From: Solen grandis
Taxonomy: Eukaryota; Mollusca; Bivalvia; Adapedonta; Solenidae
Assembly (NCBI GenBank): GCA_021229015.1
Contig: CM037781.1
Location: 38,361,897-38,425,896, forward strand
Direction: 5' to 3'
DNA length: 64,000 nt
Shown piece by piece: positions 12,496 through 25,178 of this stretch. A program made the translations under genes and the position numbers. The notes beneath the pieces are model-generated. The model saw nothing but the letters and a program-made list of their open reading frames with translations, was not told the origin of the DNA and searched no databases. Each line of letters begins with the position of its first letter. The first letter of the stretch is position 1.

Positions 12496-14144
12496 AAAGC
12501 AACATATTTCAGAATTGTTATCATCACATGATCTCATGGCAATAGTTTTAAACAAATTGATGGCTGATCACCAATCTTTTCTAAGTGTTTATTGATATAC
12601 AAGAAGATTGAACAGTCATCCCTTGAAATCATTCCACATTCCATAGATTTATTAGGTTCTGTCATCTTTATACTCTTAGGTATCTTTGTAAATTAGGACC
12701 AGTATATTTCAATTAAACCTTTTACACTATTTAATTTATGGTTATTAAATCCTCTCAGTCTTGAAAAAGTTTTAAAACAGCATGAAATCTTATGTAATGG
12801 TAACATACTCACAGATTTATGGAGATCTGGACCATAAAAATGACACGGCAATACAAGTTGAGTGTTTATTTTTATGATAATATATGGTTGTCTACGAGGT
12901 AGTGGTTATTATTTGAAGGCTCAGTGATTATGCAGAAAGATCTTGATATTTGATCTATAGGTTGAAGTGTGTAAAAAGAGAATAGAGTTTGTGAATATGT
13001 TTTGGAATGTCAAAGACATGGGTCTATGAGATCATTATTTGAGTGATGTTTTCAATATACCAAAAATGGTGGAGAGAAATATCTCAAAATCTAATTATTG
13101 ATCATTATGAAATTTGAAAAGAAATTCAAATGCAGACATTGAGTGTGAAACAGACAGTATACAAATAGAATAGGGGAAGAAATCTGGGAGAATTAAACTT
13201 GAAATAAATACTAGTAAGGAAAAAATAAAAATGAATAATCATAATGGCATTTCTAGTCACTTTTCACATACAATAATATGATAATGAGATAATACATTGA
13301 TTCCAGGGCTGCCATCTTTTTTTATTTCAATGTACACTTAGAATAGGTATGTGGTCAGCCCTCTGATTGCATTTATACCTTTTTCTCTGTTTTTGTTTGT
13401 TGTCCCTTTTTATAATATTGCCCCCAGCAATCAGTGGGCATGCCACTCTAAGTGAAACCCAGATTGTCTTTCAGTATTAATTGTCATAAACTTGGTGCAA
13501 TGGACAGCACAATATGTTACTTAAACAGCAAATATTTTTGATGATAAACTTGATCAATGTTAATGATGATAAAGTAAGGTGATTCAGATGTACAGTATTC
13601 AGACATGTTTGTCTATAACTACTCTCAGACCAAAAGACACACAATCATCACACCTTCTAAATCTGGTGCTGATATTGCCACCACCACCCTCCCCTGAAAA
13701 AAAAGAAAGTACATGTATATGTAGATTGCTGTACACATGGGAAGTCAGGCACGTTCCAATACTGATCTGTAACATATGCTTCAACACTCCTGTTGAAATT
13801 CGTTAAAGAATCTTGTACTCTCGGGAAAGTTTACAGTTGTATAAATATAACTACAGCATCTGAGGGGGTTGGCTCGCTGGATTTGGATGTTTGTTTAAAG
13901 TAGAAAGACGGGAGACTAGCATAATTACATAATCAGAGTTTATGCAGGTGCTTGTTTATGAATTTGAATAATGTTTACAAGTAATTGAATTCAGATCAGG
14001 CTCACACAGTCTGTCTCAACAGGGTTTTTTGCACCATTGTTGTAATTTGGTAGCACACAAAATTTTGACTGCATCACACAGCATTCCAGGGCTATTTTCC
14101 CTCCTTTTTAATATGCAGGGATATACATGTAGATCTTCTTTTTT
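12496..14144. other. Non-coding, no gene seen
   Basis: AT-rich sequence without recognised exons. Short open frames on both strands at 13579-13806 are mutual antisense shadows with no domain. Confidence 0.5.
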
Positions 14145-14146
14145 TT

Positions 14147-15497
14147 TAGCTTACGTACCTGAGCACAACGTGCTCAATGTGAGCTATTGTGACTGATGAA
14201 TGACCAGCGTCCATCGTCCCTCATCAACATTTAACTTAAAACAACATCTCCTCCTAAACCACTGGGCCAGTTTTAAAGAAACTTTAAGGAATGTTCCTTG
14301 GGTGAAGCCTTTTCATAATTGTTCAAAGAATTTGATTCCATGCAGAACTGGTTGCCATTGCAATGGAAAGAAAAAACATATGAAAATTTTGAAAATCTTC
14401 TCCTCCAAAACTACTGGCAAGATTTCAAAGTTGTTTGACACAGATGTTCCTTGGGTCACTCTCTACTAAGATTGTTCAAATTATTTTGATTCTTAAAAAA
14501 CATGGCTGCCAGGGAGCGGAGCCCGTTTTCCTTATATGTATATAGGAAAAACTTTAAATATCTTCTCCTCCAAACTACTGGCTGGATTTCAGTGTTATTT
14601 GGCATAAATGTTTCTTCGGTCACTCTCTACCAAGATTGTTCAATTATTTTGATCTGTTAAAAAAACATGGCCACAGGGGGCGGAGCCGTTTTCATTGTAT
14701 GTATATAGTACAAATTTGAAAAATCTTCTCCTCCAAAAGTACTGGCTTGATTTCAAAGTTATTTGGCACAGATGTTCCTTAGGTCACTCTCTACCAAGAT
14801 TGTTCAAGTTATTTTGATCATTTAAAAAACATGGCTGCCAGGGGGCAGAGCCCATTTTCCTTATATGAATATAGTACAAATTTGAAAAATCTTCTTGGGT
14901 GGTTCAACCTGAATGCCTCCGTGCAATCAGGGTCCTCCTCAACTTGTAATTAGCTGGATGTCGCTATATGACTGAAATACTGTCAAAGCAATGATAAACA
15001 CAAATTGTCAAGTCAAAAATCTTCTTGGCCAAAAGTACTGGCTGGATTTCAAAGTTATTTGGCACAGATGTTCCTTAAGTCACTCTCTATCAAGATTGTT
15101 CAAATTATTTTGATCCGTTTAAAAAACATGGCCACCATTGGGCGGAGCCCTTTTTCCTTATATGTATATAGTAAAAACTTCCAAAATGTTCTCCTCCAAA
15201 AGTACTGGCTGGATTTCAAAGTTATTTGGCACAGATGTTCCTTAGGTCACTCTCTACCAAGATTGTTCAAATTATTTTGAAAAACATCATGGCCGCCAGG
15301 GGGCTAAACCCATTTTCCTTATATGTACTTAGCACAATTTGAAAAATCTTATTGTCCTATAGCACTCACTAGATTTATGGCTGGCAGAGGGCAGAGCCCA
15401 TTTTCCACAATATCATGAGATATTTGCTGTTTCTTTTCCTGCCAGTAATACCTGGTTCTCAGGTGAGCGACCCAGGGCCATCATGGCCCTCTTGTTT
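14147..15497 (+). mobile_element. Full-length hairpin-ended element, family A, with internal tandem units
   Basis: The 5' end is a T-run plus 'agcttacgtacctgagcac' and the hairpin 'gagcacaacgtgctc' (14161-14175). The body holds tandem units of about 165-180 bases ('atcttctcctccaaaa...ctaccaagattgttcaa'). The 3' end has 'ctcaggtgagcgaccc', the palindrome 'agggccatcatggccct' and 'cttgtttt'. A SINE at 14899-15014 interrupts it. The open frames within are by-products of the tandem units. Confidence 0.8.
14899..15014 (+). repeat. Headless SINE family 1 inserted in a family A element
   Basis: The tail sequence runs from 'gtggttcaacctgaatg' through 'gactgaaatactgtcaaagc' to 'gtcaagtc'. It is flanked by a perfect 14-base direct repeat 'aaaaatcttcttgg' at 14885-14898 and 15015-15028, which belongs to the interrupted host element. 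This is direct evidence of retrotransposition after the host element had inserted. There is no Pol III A or B box. Confidence 0.9.
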
Positions 15498-15856
15498 TCT
15501 TTTCAGTAAGTGATGTTATTTTTTTATGGGGTTCATACAGGGAGGAAAATATTTTAATTAAATGAAAGAATTAAAGAAGAAAATTGAAATAGTTCACCAA
15601 GGTATAGAGTATATTATATGAGAAATCAGATGTGCAGGCCTTTTTATCCTGACCCATTTACAACTAAATATCCTTTAAAATCATTCAGGATTTCCAAATT
15701 TAACAGTTCTTTCAAGGATGGGTTTGTTTCCCAAATTTCCCATTAAATGGAATATTTGTATTCCCAAAATAATATGAAAAATGTCTGGCTTGAGAATGAG
15801 GGGAGTGAGGTTTTCAAGGAAAGGCAATTAAATTAAACTAAATTGAATATGTCAGT
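15498..15856. other. Non-coding, no gene seen
   Basis: Contains 'gtgcaggcctttttatc' and a purine-rich stretch that weakly resemble the dispersed repeat at 59494. No gene was recognised. Confidence 0.4.
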
Positions 15857-16062
15857 TTAACCCTTTCCCTCACAGAGGAAACTGAAAAACTATGCAAACG
15901 CATAAACGATATGGAGTAACTCGCAGTGTCAGTTTTATGTTCACGCTCCTCAGTGTCTGGTAATAAGGATTTACATTTTGGTAGTTTGATTTGGTTTGCA
16001 GATCAGCTTATGTGGTACCTATTGAGTGCGTCAAAATGAGTCTATATGAGGTAAAGGGTTTA
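15857..16062 (+). mobile_element. Degenerate TTAA-flanked MITE
   Basis: It starts at TTAA with 'accctttccctcacagagg' and ends with 'tctatatgaggtaaagggt'. It is an eroded, internally deleted relative of the 242-bp elements at 18476 and 41450. Confidence 0.65.
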
Positions 16063-17825
16063 CTCTTTAACATGTGAAAAGTCACGTATAAATGTATTAC
16101 TTGAGGAATATACCACAAACATGATGTAATTAAATCTCTGAATAATTATATACTTAACTTTAAACAGTATATAATTATGAAAAACAATTGATTTTACCTT
16201 GCAGACTCAGGGTTAGAATCTAATCTACAATATTTAATTAGCAATTAGTGGAGACCCTAATAAACAGACAGAATCTGGGAGAAAGGAGCTGTTCTCAGGG
16301 TCTGCTTTGTTTGCCAAAAGTGAATTAAGGGAGAAAGAATCATCAAAAGTAACAGAAATGAGATGTCTGTGCTAAGAAAGGAAAGAGATGGGAGAAAACA
16401 GCCGTGATAATTAAGGACTTTTTTGGTTTTGAAAATTTCTTGAACATTGCACTTTACTTAATGTTTCCTTTCATGGAAGGCCCTGTTGAACAGAGTATTT
16501 TTTTAATGTCTTCAATTTTATAAAAATCTAAAAATAAAATGTTCACCCTGAACTCACAATTTGAATGACATATTGATTACATTAATATCAGAGAACAAAT
16601 AATCAGAAGGCAGTAACGTGCAGTCTACTCAGAATCCTGTAGCATAAGGTGTGTCTCAGACTAAACCAACACAAGATAAGGCGGTGCTTGATTCCAGGTA
16701 GACTGATGTCAAGACTTGAGCCCTGCAAGGTAGTCATGGTGCATAATGATGATGCTGGGAAGCAGCGCTGCCAGGTCACAGTGATAATGACCAGATATCA
16801 ATACTTGTTCAGGAAACCAGTATCTCTGTCATTTCTATGGTGATCTACACACGGATTCTTCTTTGACTCTCAATTTCATAACCTGCTTTAAATATTTAAT
16901 AATTTTCTTTTTCTATTTTACTAATGTTGTATTTGACTATTTCATCCCCAAAGGAAAACATTAGTGATATAGTGATCATGTACAGTAAATTAAGGATTAG
17001 TAAATACTTGTGAATTCGGAATAATTTGGTGATATTCAATTGATTGTACTTATGGAGTATAATATTAGTATGTTTGGAATTTTCTTTATGTGCATAAAAT
17101 AGCAACTGTCTGTATCACAGGTGATGTCTGGAACTCAAATAGGGACATAGGGTTCATGTAGGTAACTTGTTTAGAAAAGCATGCATCACATTAGTATCTT
17201 TGATATAAATCTAAATTACCGGCATTTAATTTTTTGTAGACCTTTATTTACAATGTTTTGTTACAATCTACATTTTGAGCTCGGAAAACCCACTGTGTCT
17301 ATCATTCCTTAGTAAGTCGATCGACGGCTAACTCTCTTAGGGACAACTACATGATTTTTGTAGATTCAGGTTTTACTGTTAATATTTAATATTTTTTTTT
17401 CAATTATTTTTATTATCTATTTATTATAGCAAAAGGATTAATATGTGTCAGTATAGGGGTTTACTTAATGGATTTTGGGCTTCACATTGTCTTAGGGGAA
17501 ATGTACTGTTGAATTCTTTTGTCATTAGCCCCTGTAAACACAGGTTGCCGAATCTAATAGGAGATGGTGTTTGTATAATTGTTTAAAAGCATTGTTCAAT
17601 TAGGGGATTTTGATATATCAACAAATTTGGCATATCTTTAACCTTGATTTAATGTTAGTAAATTAATTGAAACTGAAAACTTTCTTACTAGTAATCAAAT
17701 CATGGCCGTCTTGGGCATCTTTTTGAAAATAATTGCCCCAATTGTTTTTAAGACTTGGCATATCTGTTAATTTAATGATAACCTCCTGTACTAGTATGAC
17801 GGTTCTCCAAAGTGACATGGCCATC
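16063..17825. other. Non-coding, no gene seen
   Basis: AT-rich. A purine-rich stretch lies at 16260-16400. No exon or RNA gene was recognised. Confidence 0.5.
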
Positions 17826-18055
17826 TTTCTTAATTGTAACCAGGAAGTTGTGGGTTTGATCCCTGGAATAAAATATAAACATAGTAAAACATGGTACTGG
17901 TAACTAAATGTGACTGTTACTTAGCATTTAGAGCATTTACTGAGGGTAGTTCCTCGATTGGTTGGCCTTATGTTGAGATGTGACTCCATTTGGTATCATG
18001 CCATTTGTTAAGGTGATACCACATTGAGCCAGCACTATGCCTCATGTAGCAATCT
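17826..18055 (+). repeat. Decayed SINE family 2 copy
   Basis: 'gttgtgggtttgatccctgg' (B box), 'gtagttcctcgattggttgg' and 'ggtatcatgcca' align in order with the SINE at 2798 and 58379. Many substitutions and a missing A-box end mark it as old. Confidence 0.6.
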
Positions 18056-18224
18056 AATTAAAATCATATCCTAATTTACTCTCCTCTACTATCCTCGATT
18101 AGGATCTGACAACATCGCATTAGGGGTCATGTCAGATTGACCTTTTTAGTAATATATCTGCATAAACGAGTGTTTGATTTTAAACCAGTTAAATAGCGCG
18201 TTTCTGACTTTGGTAAAACATTTG

Positions 18225-18316
18225 TCACAGGGTGACTTGAACCCGGGGCCTTTTGCTTGCAGGGTGAATGCTCTACCAAATGAGCTACCGCTCTACCGAA
18301 TGAGTCACCCAGCCGC
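18225..18316 (-). repeat. tRNA-like SINE head, minus strand
   Basis: On the minus strand the order is 'ggtagctcatttggtagagc' (A box), an anticodon-like 'accctgcaagc' and 'ccgggttcaagtc' (B box). The A-box segment is duplicated ('cattcggtagagc' precedes it) and the T stem does not pair properly. I therefore call a SINE head rather than a functional tRNA. Confidence 0.55.
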
Positions 18317-18475
18317 TTAGACATCTTTCTACACTATTGTGAGATTGATGCATTTACTTCCCCCTGATATACCGAACAATCTGTTGCCGCCGATTTGATT
18401 GGATTATACAAAGGTCAATCTGAGATGACCCTCTATATGATGTAGTCAGATCCAGTTAGTATACTGAATATGATT

Positions 18476-18717
18476 TTAACCCTTTTCCTCATAGAGGACA
18501 CCATGAAAAGACCTATGCGAACAGCATAAAACCAGATCAGCCTGCGAGTAACTGGCATGCTGATTAGGTTTTATGCTGTTCGCTGCTCCTCAGTGGTCTG
18601 GACATGAGGATTTTGTAATTAAATTTGGTAAGGTTTAACTGTGGTTTTCTGCAGATCAGGCTTTATGTGATACCTATTGAGGGCGTCAAAATGAGTCTAT
18701 ATGAGGGAAAGGGTTAA
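18476..18717 (+). mobile_element. 242-bp MITE with TTAA target site
   Basis: The ends are 'ttaacccttttcctcata' and 'tatgagggaaagggttaa', inverse complements that include TTAA on both sides, as in piggyBac-type elements. The centre carries a long hairpin around 'cagcataaaaccagatcag' and 'gctgattaggttttatgctg'. It is the same length as, and nearly identical to, the copy at 41450-41691. Confidence 0.85.
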
Positions 18718-20285
18718 GGAGATTGCCTCATATAGATAAGGCCTCCAAAAGATTGAAATACTGTTGGAAGGATGTGAAAACATACCAATAAGGCTTAGAA
18801 AGTTATATTTCATGTATATTATAGGGGCTATCATTTTCATGGATATCTTTTTATAAAACTTCAGAAGTAATTTATAGTTTCTTATATAGCTGATATTTGT
18901 TCATAATTATATCTTTTATCATAAGAGTGGACTAATATAAAATAGGGATGATAGCAAAATTGTCCTATCTCCTTTTATTTTTGTTTGCACTTAGATTAGG
19001 TATGCATTCAGAGCTCAACATGGTAATATCAATAAGTACCCAGTCATGCATTAGGCAACAAATCATGATGTACTTGTTATTAACATCTATTGTTTGCAAA
19101 CTTTGTAGTTTTGTGTTGTTAATTCATGTAAGACAGGCATAAATATCTCAACCCGTAAGCGTGAAAAGGCAGGAAAACGTGTAAATGGCATTGCAAAATA
19201 CCAATCTTTGAAAATAATTCATTTATCATGTTTTCTGTTATAGTCAGCCTAAAAAAAGGGACACAAATGCTCTGATATGATCATTCTAGCTGACTTACAC
19301 AAGATTTGTGTAATTGATGATCAATGTTTATATTCCATGCAGTGAATGCACATGCCATTTATACGTGTTTTTGTACACATACCTGTGTTAGAAAACAGAA
19401 ACTGCTGTTAATTGAGTCACCTTACTTATTTTACCACCAGTGCTTTGCATGAATTTTAAGCTATATTATTAAGGAAGCTTTCCCACCTTTCCCCACCCCA
19501 TCATGTCCCTACCCTCACATTTCATGAAGTTTGGTAACTTTTGTTGGTAATGTTTTCACACTTGAAATAATGAGACCAATAGGCAGATAACTTTGTCAAA
19601 GATTTTGCAAGAATCATAACCCTGTATCAGAGGTATTTATCACATTCAGTGATAGTTTTAGTTTGTCTTGCTTAATATACATTATGTATTCATATATAAA
19701 TATGTAAATATCAAAATAAATATCAGATAAATTTTCTAATTGCAAAAATTAAATTTAATTTTGGAGAGAAACATTTCTTCTCATTTAGTGCTAAAATTGA
19801 AAGTGAAAGTTTTTATAGTTTTAATAGCAGTCCTGGTAGCCAGTAGCAAAGTTTTAATACATTTATGTCCTAAATGAGTAATTAACTGTGATGAAAAGTT
19901 AATGAAAGGAATGATTCAACCAGCAGTGTCATAAAATGAAAGGCATCCAATCTCAACAGCATGAATATCTATATAGCAGATTTTGACAGGTTGAAAAAAA
20001 CTGATTTTATTAAAAGAAAGGATTTATATCTACAACTGTTTTAAACATGGAGGATACTAAATATTCAAAGGTTTCATCTGCTGTAGATGATGGGAGAATA
20101 GCAGGTTAGGATATTGGTCAGTGTTGTCAACCAGTGTTGTCTGATGGATGTTGTCAGTCATTATTGTCAGATGTTGTCATTTATTGATGCATAAATCTTA
20201 TAATGGAGCTATCTATATTTTGCACCCCAAGTTTTTAAATAGTATACAGTAAATTTGTAATAATCCAAGGATGAAAGAGGGAGGG
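18718..20285. other. Non-coding, no gene seen
   Basis: AT-rich single-copy-looking DNA. No exon, RNA gene or clear repeat was recognised. Confidence 0.5.
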
Positions 20286-20289
20286 GGTA

Positions 20290-20563
20290 TAAAATCCTTG
20301 AATTATTGCAAGGTAAATTGGATTATTACAAGGAAAATAATGGATTATTGCAAGGTAAATTGGATTATTGTAAGGTAAATTGGATTCTTTCAAGGAAAAT
20401 AATGGATTATTGCAAGGAAAATTGGATTATTGCAAGGTAAATTGGATTATTGCAAGGAAAATTGGATTATTGCAAGGTAAATTGGATTATTGCAAGGTAA
20501 ATTGGATTATTGCAAGGTAAATTGGATTATTGCAAGGTAAATTGGATTATTGCAAGGTAAATT
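20290..20563. repeat. 20-bp minisatellite, about 13 copies
   Basis: The unit 'attggattattgcaaggtaa' repeats with period 20. The last six copies are nearly identical, and earlier ones alternate 'ggtaaatt' with 'ggaaaataat'. No spacers, no coding signal. Confidence 0.92.
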
Positions 20564-21423
20564 CTCAGACTACAGTGAAGCTCTGGTAACCGAGAGAAAA
20601 TAACAGACCTTGTCAGTGTTTTAATATGTACGTATTCACTTTGACTTACAGGCTATGCAATAGACCAGTTCACCAGAGGATCGACAACACCCAGTATAAT
20701 TTGCTGATTTAAATTGACCAGTGACTGTGGAAAAATCTTAAATGTACGAGGGCCTGTTATGTTAATTTCTCATTGAACAATCTGTGGAATTATCTGTAAT
20801 ACAACAGCATGTAGATTAGGTGGTCGGGAAATGCTCATTGATTTTTATAGGTTCACGGCTCATTTCAAATTGAAATGGTCTATAGCTATACTGGGATAAT
20901 ATGATGTCAGTGGTTGACTTGGTTTACACAAACGAACACATGGTTATGTTTGTGATACAGCAGAAAATAATCAAGTTTGTGCAAGCTAGGAACTGGAATA
21001 TACCTCAGATTAGGCTTCGTATTTGCATAGATGGTTCTAGGAGATATTAGACAATGGGTAGGTCTAAATTACTAGAGAACAATCAAATAAACCTGTCAGA
21101 TTATCCCTTAGATACAATCAGGGAAGCTTTAATTTCACTGTAGAATCTGAGATGGTCCTTCCAGTGTTCGACCTTAGAAATCTATTTCCAATTGCCAAAC
21201 AGGCATTTATTGTATTATTATTCAAAGATTTTGAATACTTGGAGCAGCTCTGATGGTGATTTTTCTGTCAACCATCTATGGGGCAAAACATTGATTGTGG
21301 TAGGAGAGGGCTGCATACCGGTTTATTGCTTATATCAAATACCAGTGTTCCTAGGCTCTTCAGACACTGTAAACTGCAAAATTAATGGTTTCTCATGTTA
21401 TGCCTTGTTTACATTTGACATGG
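20564..21423. other. Non-coding, no gene seen
   Basis: No recognised feature. An open frame starting at 21192 runs into the tandem array downstream and shows no domain. Confidence 0.45.
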
Positions 21424-21800
21424 TGTCCAGTGATAACTTTGTTCATCTCAAAGACGCTGCATGGCCATGGTGCCAAGCGATAACTTTGTCCATCTCAAGG
21501 TCGCTGCATGGTCATGGTGGCTAGTGTTTATTTTGTCCATCTAAAGGTCACTGCATGACCATGGTGGCCAGTGTTAATTTTGTCCATCTCAAGGTCACTG
21601 CATGTCCATGGTGGCTAGTGTTTATTTTGTCCATCTAAAGGTCACTGCATGACCATGGTGGCCAGTGTTAATTTTGTCCATCTCAAGGTCACTGCATGGC
21701 CATGGTGGCCAGTGTTAATTTTGTCCATCTAAAGGTCACTGCATGGCCATGGTGGCCAGTGTTAATTTTGTCCATCTCAAGGTCGCTGCATGTCCATGGT
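21424..21800. repeat. 47-bp minisatellite, about 8 copies
   Basis: The unit contains 'ccatggtggccagtgttaat' and 'ttgtccatctcaaggtcact' with period 47. 'ctcaagg' and 'ctaaagg' variants alternate, which suggests that pairs of units were duplicated together. Confidence 0.88.
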
Positions 21801-22544
21801 GCTGCTGCTTTTGGGTTACCTTTGGATGACTTTGTGATATCCATGTGATTTCACAGGTATTGCTTGGGCATTGAGCGGTAACCTTGCGATAACTGTACGA
21901 GGGCTGTACAAATGTCCCACAACTCAACTTTTCCAGCACAGTTTTTTTTTTTTTTGGCAACATGTCCACCAAAATCATGTGTTTGCTGCACAATCATAGC
22001 ATTGCCTCTGTAAATGATGTGATTGGGCCTATATGTTAAAATCTGATTTTTTTTTGCTAATTATGGTATTTGGGCTTGAAGACGAATGTTAAAATCATAG
22101 TTTTATATGCTAATATGAATTCTAGCATTTGTGCTATAAACATAATTTTGAGATTTTTGAGGGATGAAACAGGAAAACTAATATTTATGTTTATAACTCA
22201 GTAGAACAAGGAAAGATTTAATGTTTGTTATCAAGGAACTTGTAAATCTTGCTCACGTTGGCCTACTGATAATAACCCTAAGGACTCTTTGGCAGTATGT
22301 GATAGTGGCCTTCTACAGACACTAGCAGTATATGAACTTTTTAAATTAAGATTAAGAATTTCAAAAAAAAAAAAAAAGTGATATAATTATACGAATACCC
22401 ATGGTTGATCAATATCATCTATGAAACCAGTCAGACGGGGGTTTCCAACTATGTTTATTTTCAGGCACAATAATTTCTGAGGACCTGAGCCTTTATCTGC
22501 CCTGTTGAATTATACACTTTGGGGATTCAATTGCCCCCTGTCAC
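21801..22544. other. Non-coding, no gene seen
   Basis: Contains homopolymer T and A tracts (about 21943-21955 and 22364-22376). No gene was recognised. Confidence 0.5.
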
Positions 22545-22700
22545 AGGCCTCTTGTTTCAGATAATGGGAAAGAGGCCTTAATGCCATATTTTGGGGAGAA
22601 AATGTACCATTATTTTGATGTTGGGGAAAGAAATATAGCATATTCCGGGAAGATACATAATTTTAAAGACATTTAAGGAGAGGAAGCTTATGAAAGGCCC
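22545..22700 (+). repeat. Dispersed repeat copy
   Basis: 'gataatgggaaagaggcctt' and 'ttggggaaagaaatatagca' parallel 59510-59580 ('gatagggaaggggccttaat', 'aatggggaaagaaacatcc'). Class unknown. Confidence 0.5.
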
Positions 22701-23010
22701 TTGATAAAATATGGTAAAAATGTCATGTGTGAAGATATCAACTTGAGCTACATATCACTGGTAGCACCTACATATAGATCTGCCATAAGTAGACAGTGAG
22801 TATTTCGAAACTATTCACAGGTGGGAAGTAAAACTTGACATGATGTACCTGTATGCTTTAGACTCGATGGTCCAACCCTTTATTTATAAATAAGGCACTG
22901 ATAGCATTGAGAAAACAAGGTTTTTAATATAATGATGTCGCAATTCTTTTGTTTATCAAAGTAAATTTATAAGCGAGGATCAAATTTTCAAGCGATGCCA
23001 ATGAACCGGA

Positions 23011-23110
23011 NNNNNNNNNNNNNNNNNNNNNNNNNNNNNNNNNNNNNNNNNNNNNNNNNNNNNNNNNNNNNNNNNNNNNNNNNNNNNNNNNNNNNNNNNN
23101 NNNNNNNNNN
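23011..23110. other. Assembly gap, 100 N
   Basis: Exactly 100 N, the usual placeholder for a scaffold join of unknown size. Flanks are unrelated AT-rich DNA. Distances across this point are not reliable. Confidence 0.98.
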
Positions 23111-23639
23111 GCAGGGAAAAATGGAATCCCATGCAAGTCAGCCAGTCTTACGTATCATGTATAATCATTTCATTTCATAACATATAAATACAGTCCAGTC
23201 ATGATAGAATGAATTTTCAACACTTAGGTCGGTCATATGTGTGCCTAGTATAAACATTGCTGCTAGAAACTCTATTAGATATTCGGACAGACTGTAATGA
23301 AATATTCACATGACTGAAATAGAAACCATCAGTCAAGTCAGACAGACAGGCACTTTTTGGAATGTCTGGAGAAAAACTTCACAAATTTGAAATATAATTA
23401 TAACACATGCAGTGTGCAAAAATGCAATTATTGTGCTTATAAAAGAAAGATGCAATGGAAAGAAGAAATCAGGTGGTCCATTTAGAACATTGCAAAACCC
23501 ATAAGAGTTTGTTGATGTTTGGCACAATATTATGGACAACCAACAGGGTACATGTGATGTCCGAATGGGCCTAGTGCAGGCTGTTGTGTTAACCGTACAA
23601 GGACATCCGATATTGCCAGGAAATAACCTGCACAAAATC

Positions 23640-24260
23640 TCAGAATTGCCAAGGATGTAAACTGCATCACAGAGTCTCAGATATTGCCAAGGATGTAAAC
23701 TGCATCACAGAGTCTCAGATATTGCCAAGGATGTAAACTGCATCACAGAGTCTCAGATATTGCCAAGGATGTAAACTGCATCACAGAGTCTCAGATATTG
23801 CCAAGGATGTAAACTGCATCACAGAGTCTCAGATATTGCCAAGGATGGAATTGCATCAGAGAGTCTCAGATATTGCCAAGGATGTAAATTGCATCACAGA
23901 GTCTCAGATATTGCCAAGGATGTAAATTGCATCACAGAGTCTCAGATATTGCCAAGGATGTAAATTGCATCACAGTGTCTCAGTTATTGCCAAGGATATA
24001 AATTGCATCACAGTGTCTCAGTTATTGCCAAGGATGTAAATTGCATCACAGTGTCTCAGTTATTGCCAAGGATGTAAACTGCATCACAGAGTCTCAGATA
24101 TTGCCAAGGATGTAAATTGCATCACAGAGTCTCAGATATTGCCAAGGATGTAAACTGCATCACAGAGTCTCAGATATTGCCAAGGATGTAAATTGCATCA
24201 CAATGTCTCAGTTATTGCCAAGGATGTAAATTGCATCACAGAACTCAGATATTGCCAAAC
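23640..24260. repeat. 38-bp minisatellite, about 16 copies
   Basis: The unit 'agtctcagatattgccaagg' plus 'atgtaaactgcatcacag' repeats with period 38. Sub-types differ at 'aaactg' versus 'aaattg' and 'agatatt' versus 'agttatt', and they are grouped in blocks. This indicates local duplication of several units at a time. Confidence 0.93.
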
Positions 24261-25177
24261 TTGTTTATTCTTGTGAAGAGGACACAGTACAAGTGTAATA
24301 CAAACAATATGTTCAAACTCCACACAACATGTCTGAGATGTTGATATGGATATCCGTCTACTGCATCCTCAAAAATATCGTTCATGGCCAATAGGCCATG
24401 CAGAAAGTACAATTGTACGAAAACAGAAGGAATATTATGTTTGTGGAATCATACTAATTTCTAATACATACATTGTACAGATATGTAACCAAGGCATTAA
24501 TTGAATTTATTTATTATTATTTATATATATTATTCATAATTATTTATTTAATACTATTTCCTTGCATAGTTATCTGTCATCATACTGCATAATTTATATG
24601 TGAAAAATCCCACTAGCCTACTGCATGTGTAAAATCTTGATATTTGATGAGGATGATAAATAACATTCCTACAAATGAAAAGGAAATTATTTCAATGTGA
24701 AGTATGCTGATCTGTTGATATAGTAATCTCTAAGATCTATTAGGTTACATAAGGGTTTCTGTATATACAGTATTATAGAGACCCTGGTTACATTTAGCTT
24801 GAAGTAAATTGTTTGTAAATGCATTATAAATTTTTATCCATCTAATGCACATATGTTACACTCTTTAAAGAATAAAAAAGAAATCCTAATATTTTGGTAA
24901 ATAATGTATCAATATATAATGTTGATGCATCTGTATTTGTGCCATTTTGGGACTAAATTAGTATACACTGGAGGCAGATTCTGACATGATACCAAACCCT
25001 GCCACATTAGCTTTCCAGTACTAGAACTATGTTCCTTGCCAATAAAATACATTTTTTTTTTTTAAATTAAGATGCCACGGCCAGTATCGATATTATATAA
25101 TTAATTCAGAAATACTTGTAAATTGTATATTCAAATAGTCTGCATTATTTTAAATTGGACATAATACTGAGTATATA
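24261..25177. other. Non-coding, no gene seen
   Basis: AT-rich, including a TTTA/TTAT-rich tract (24507-24555) and the small hairpin-like motif at 24748-24796 also seen at 7662. Confidence 0.5.
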
Positions 25178-25178
25178 T

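Noticed and set aside
18127..18324. Minus-strand frame AVAHLVEHSPCKQKAPGSS and a possible tRNA gene
   Set aside because: This peptide is what a tRNA-derived SINE head encodes in translation. The A box is duplicated and the T stem does not pair, so it is not a working tRNA.
21192..21524. 110-codon plus-strand open frame
   Set aside because: No recognisable domain, and it runs into the 47-base minisatellite; probably chance.
20290..24260. Possible CRISPR-like arrays (20-bp and 38-bp repeats)
   Set aside because: Units abut with no unique spacers, and the DNA is eukaryotic; these are minisatellites.
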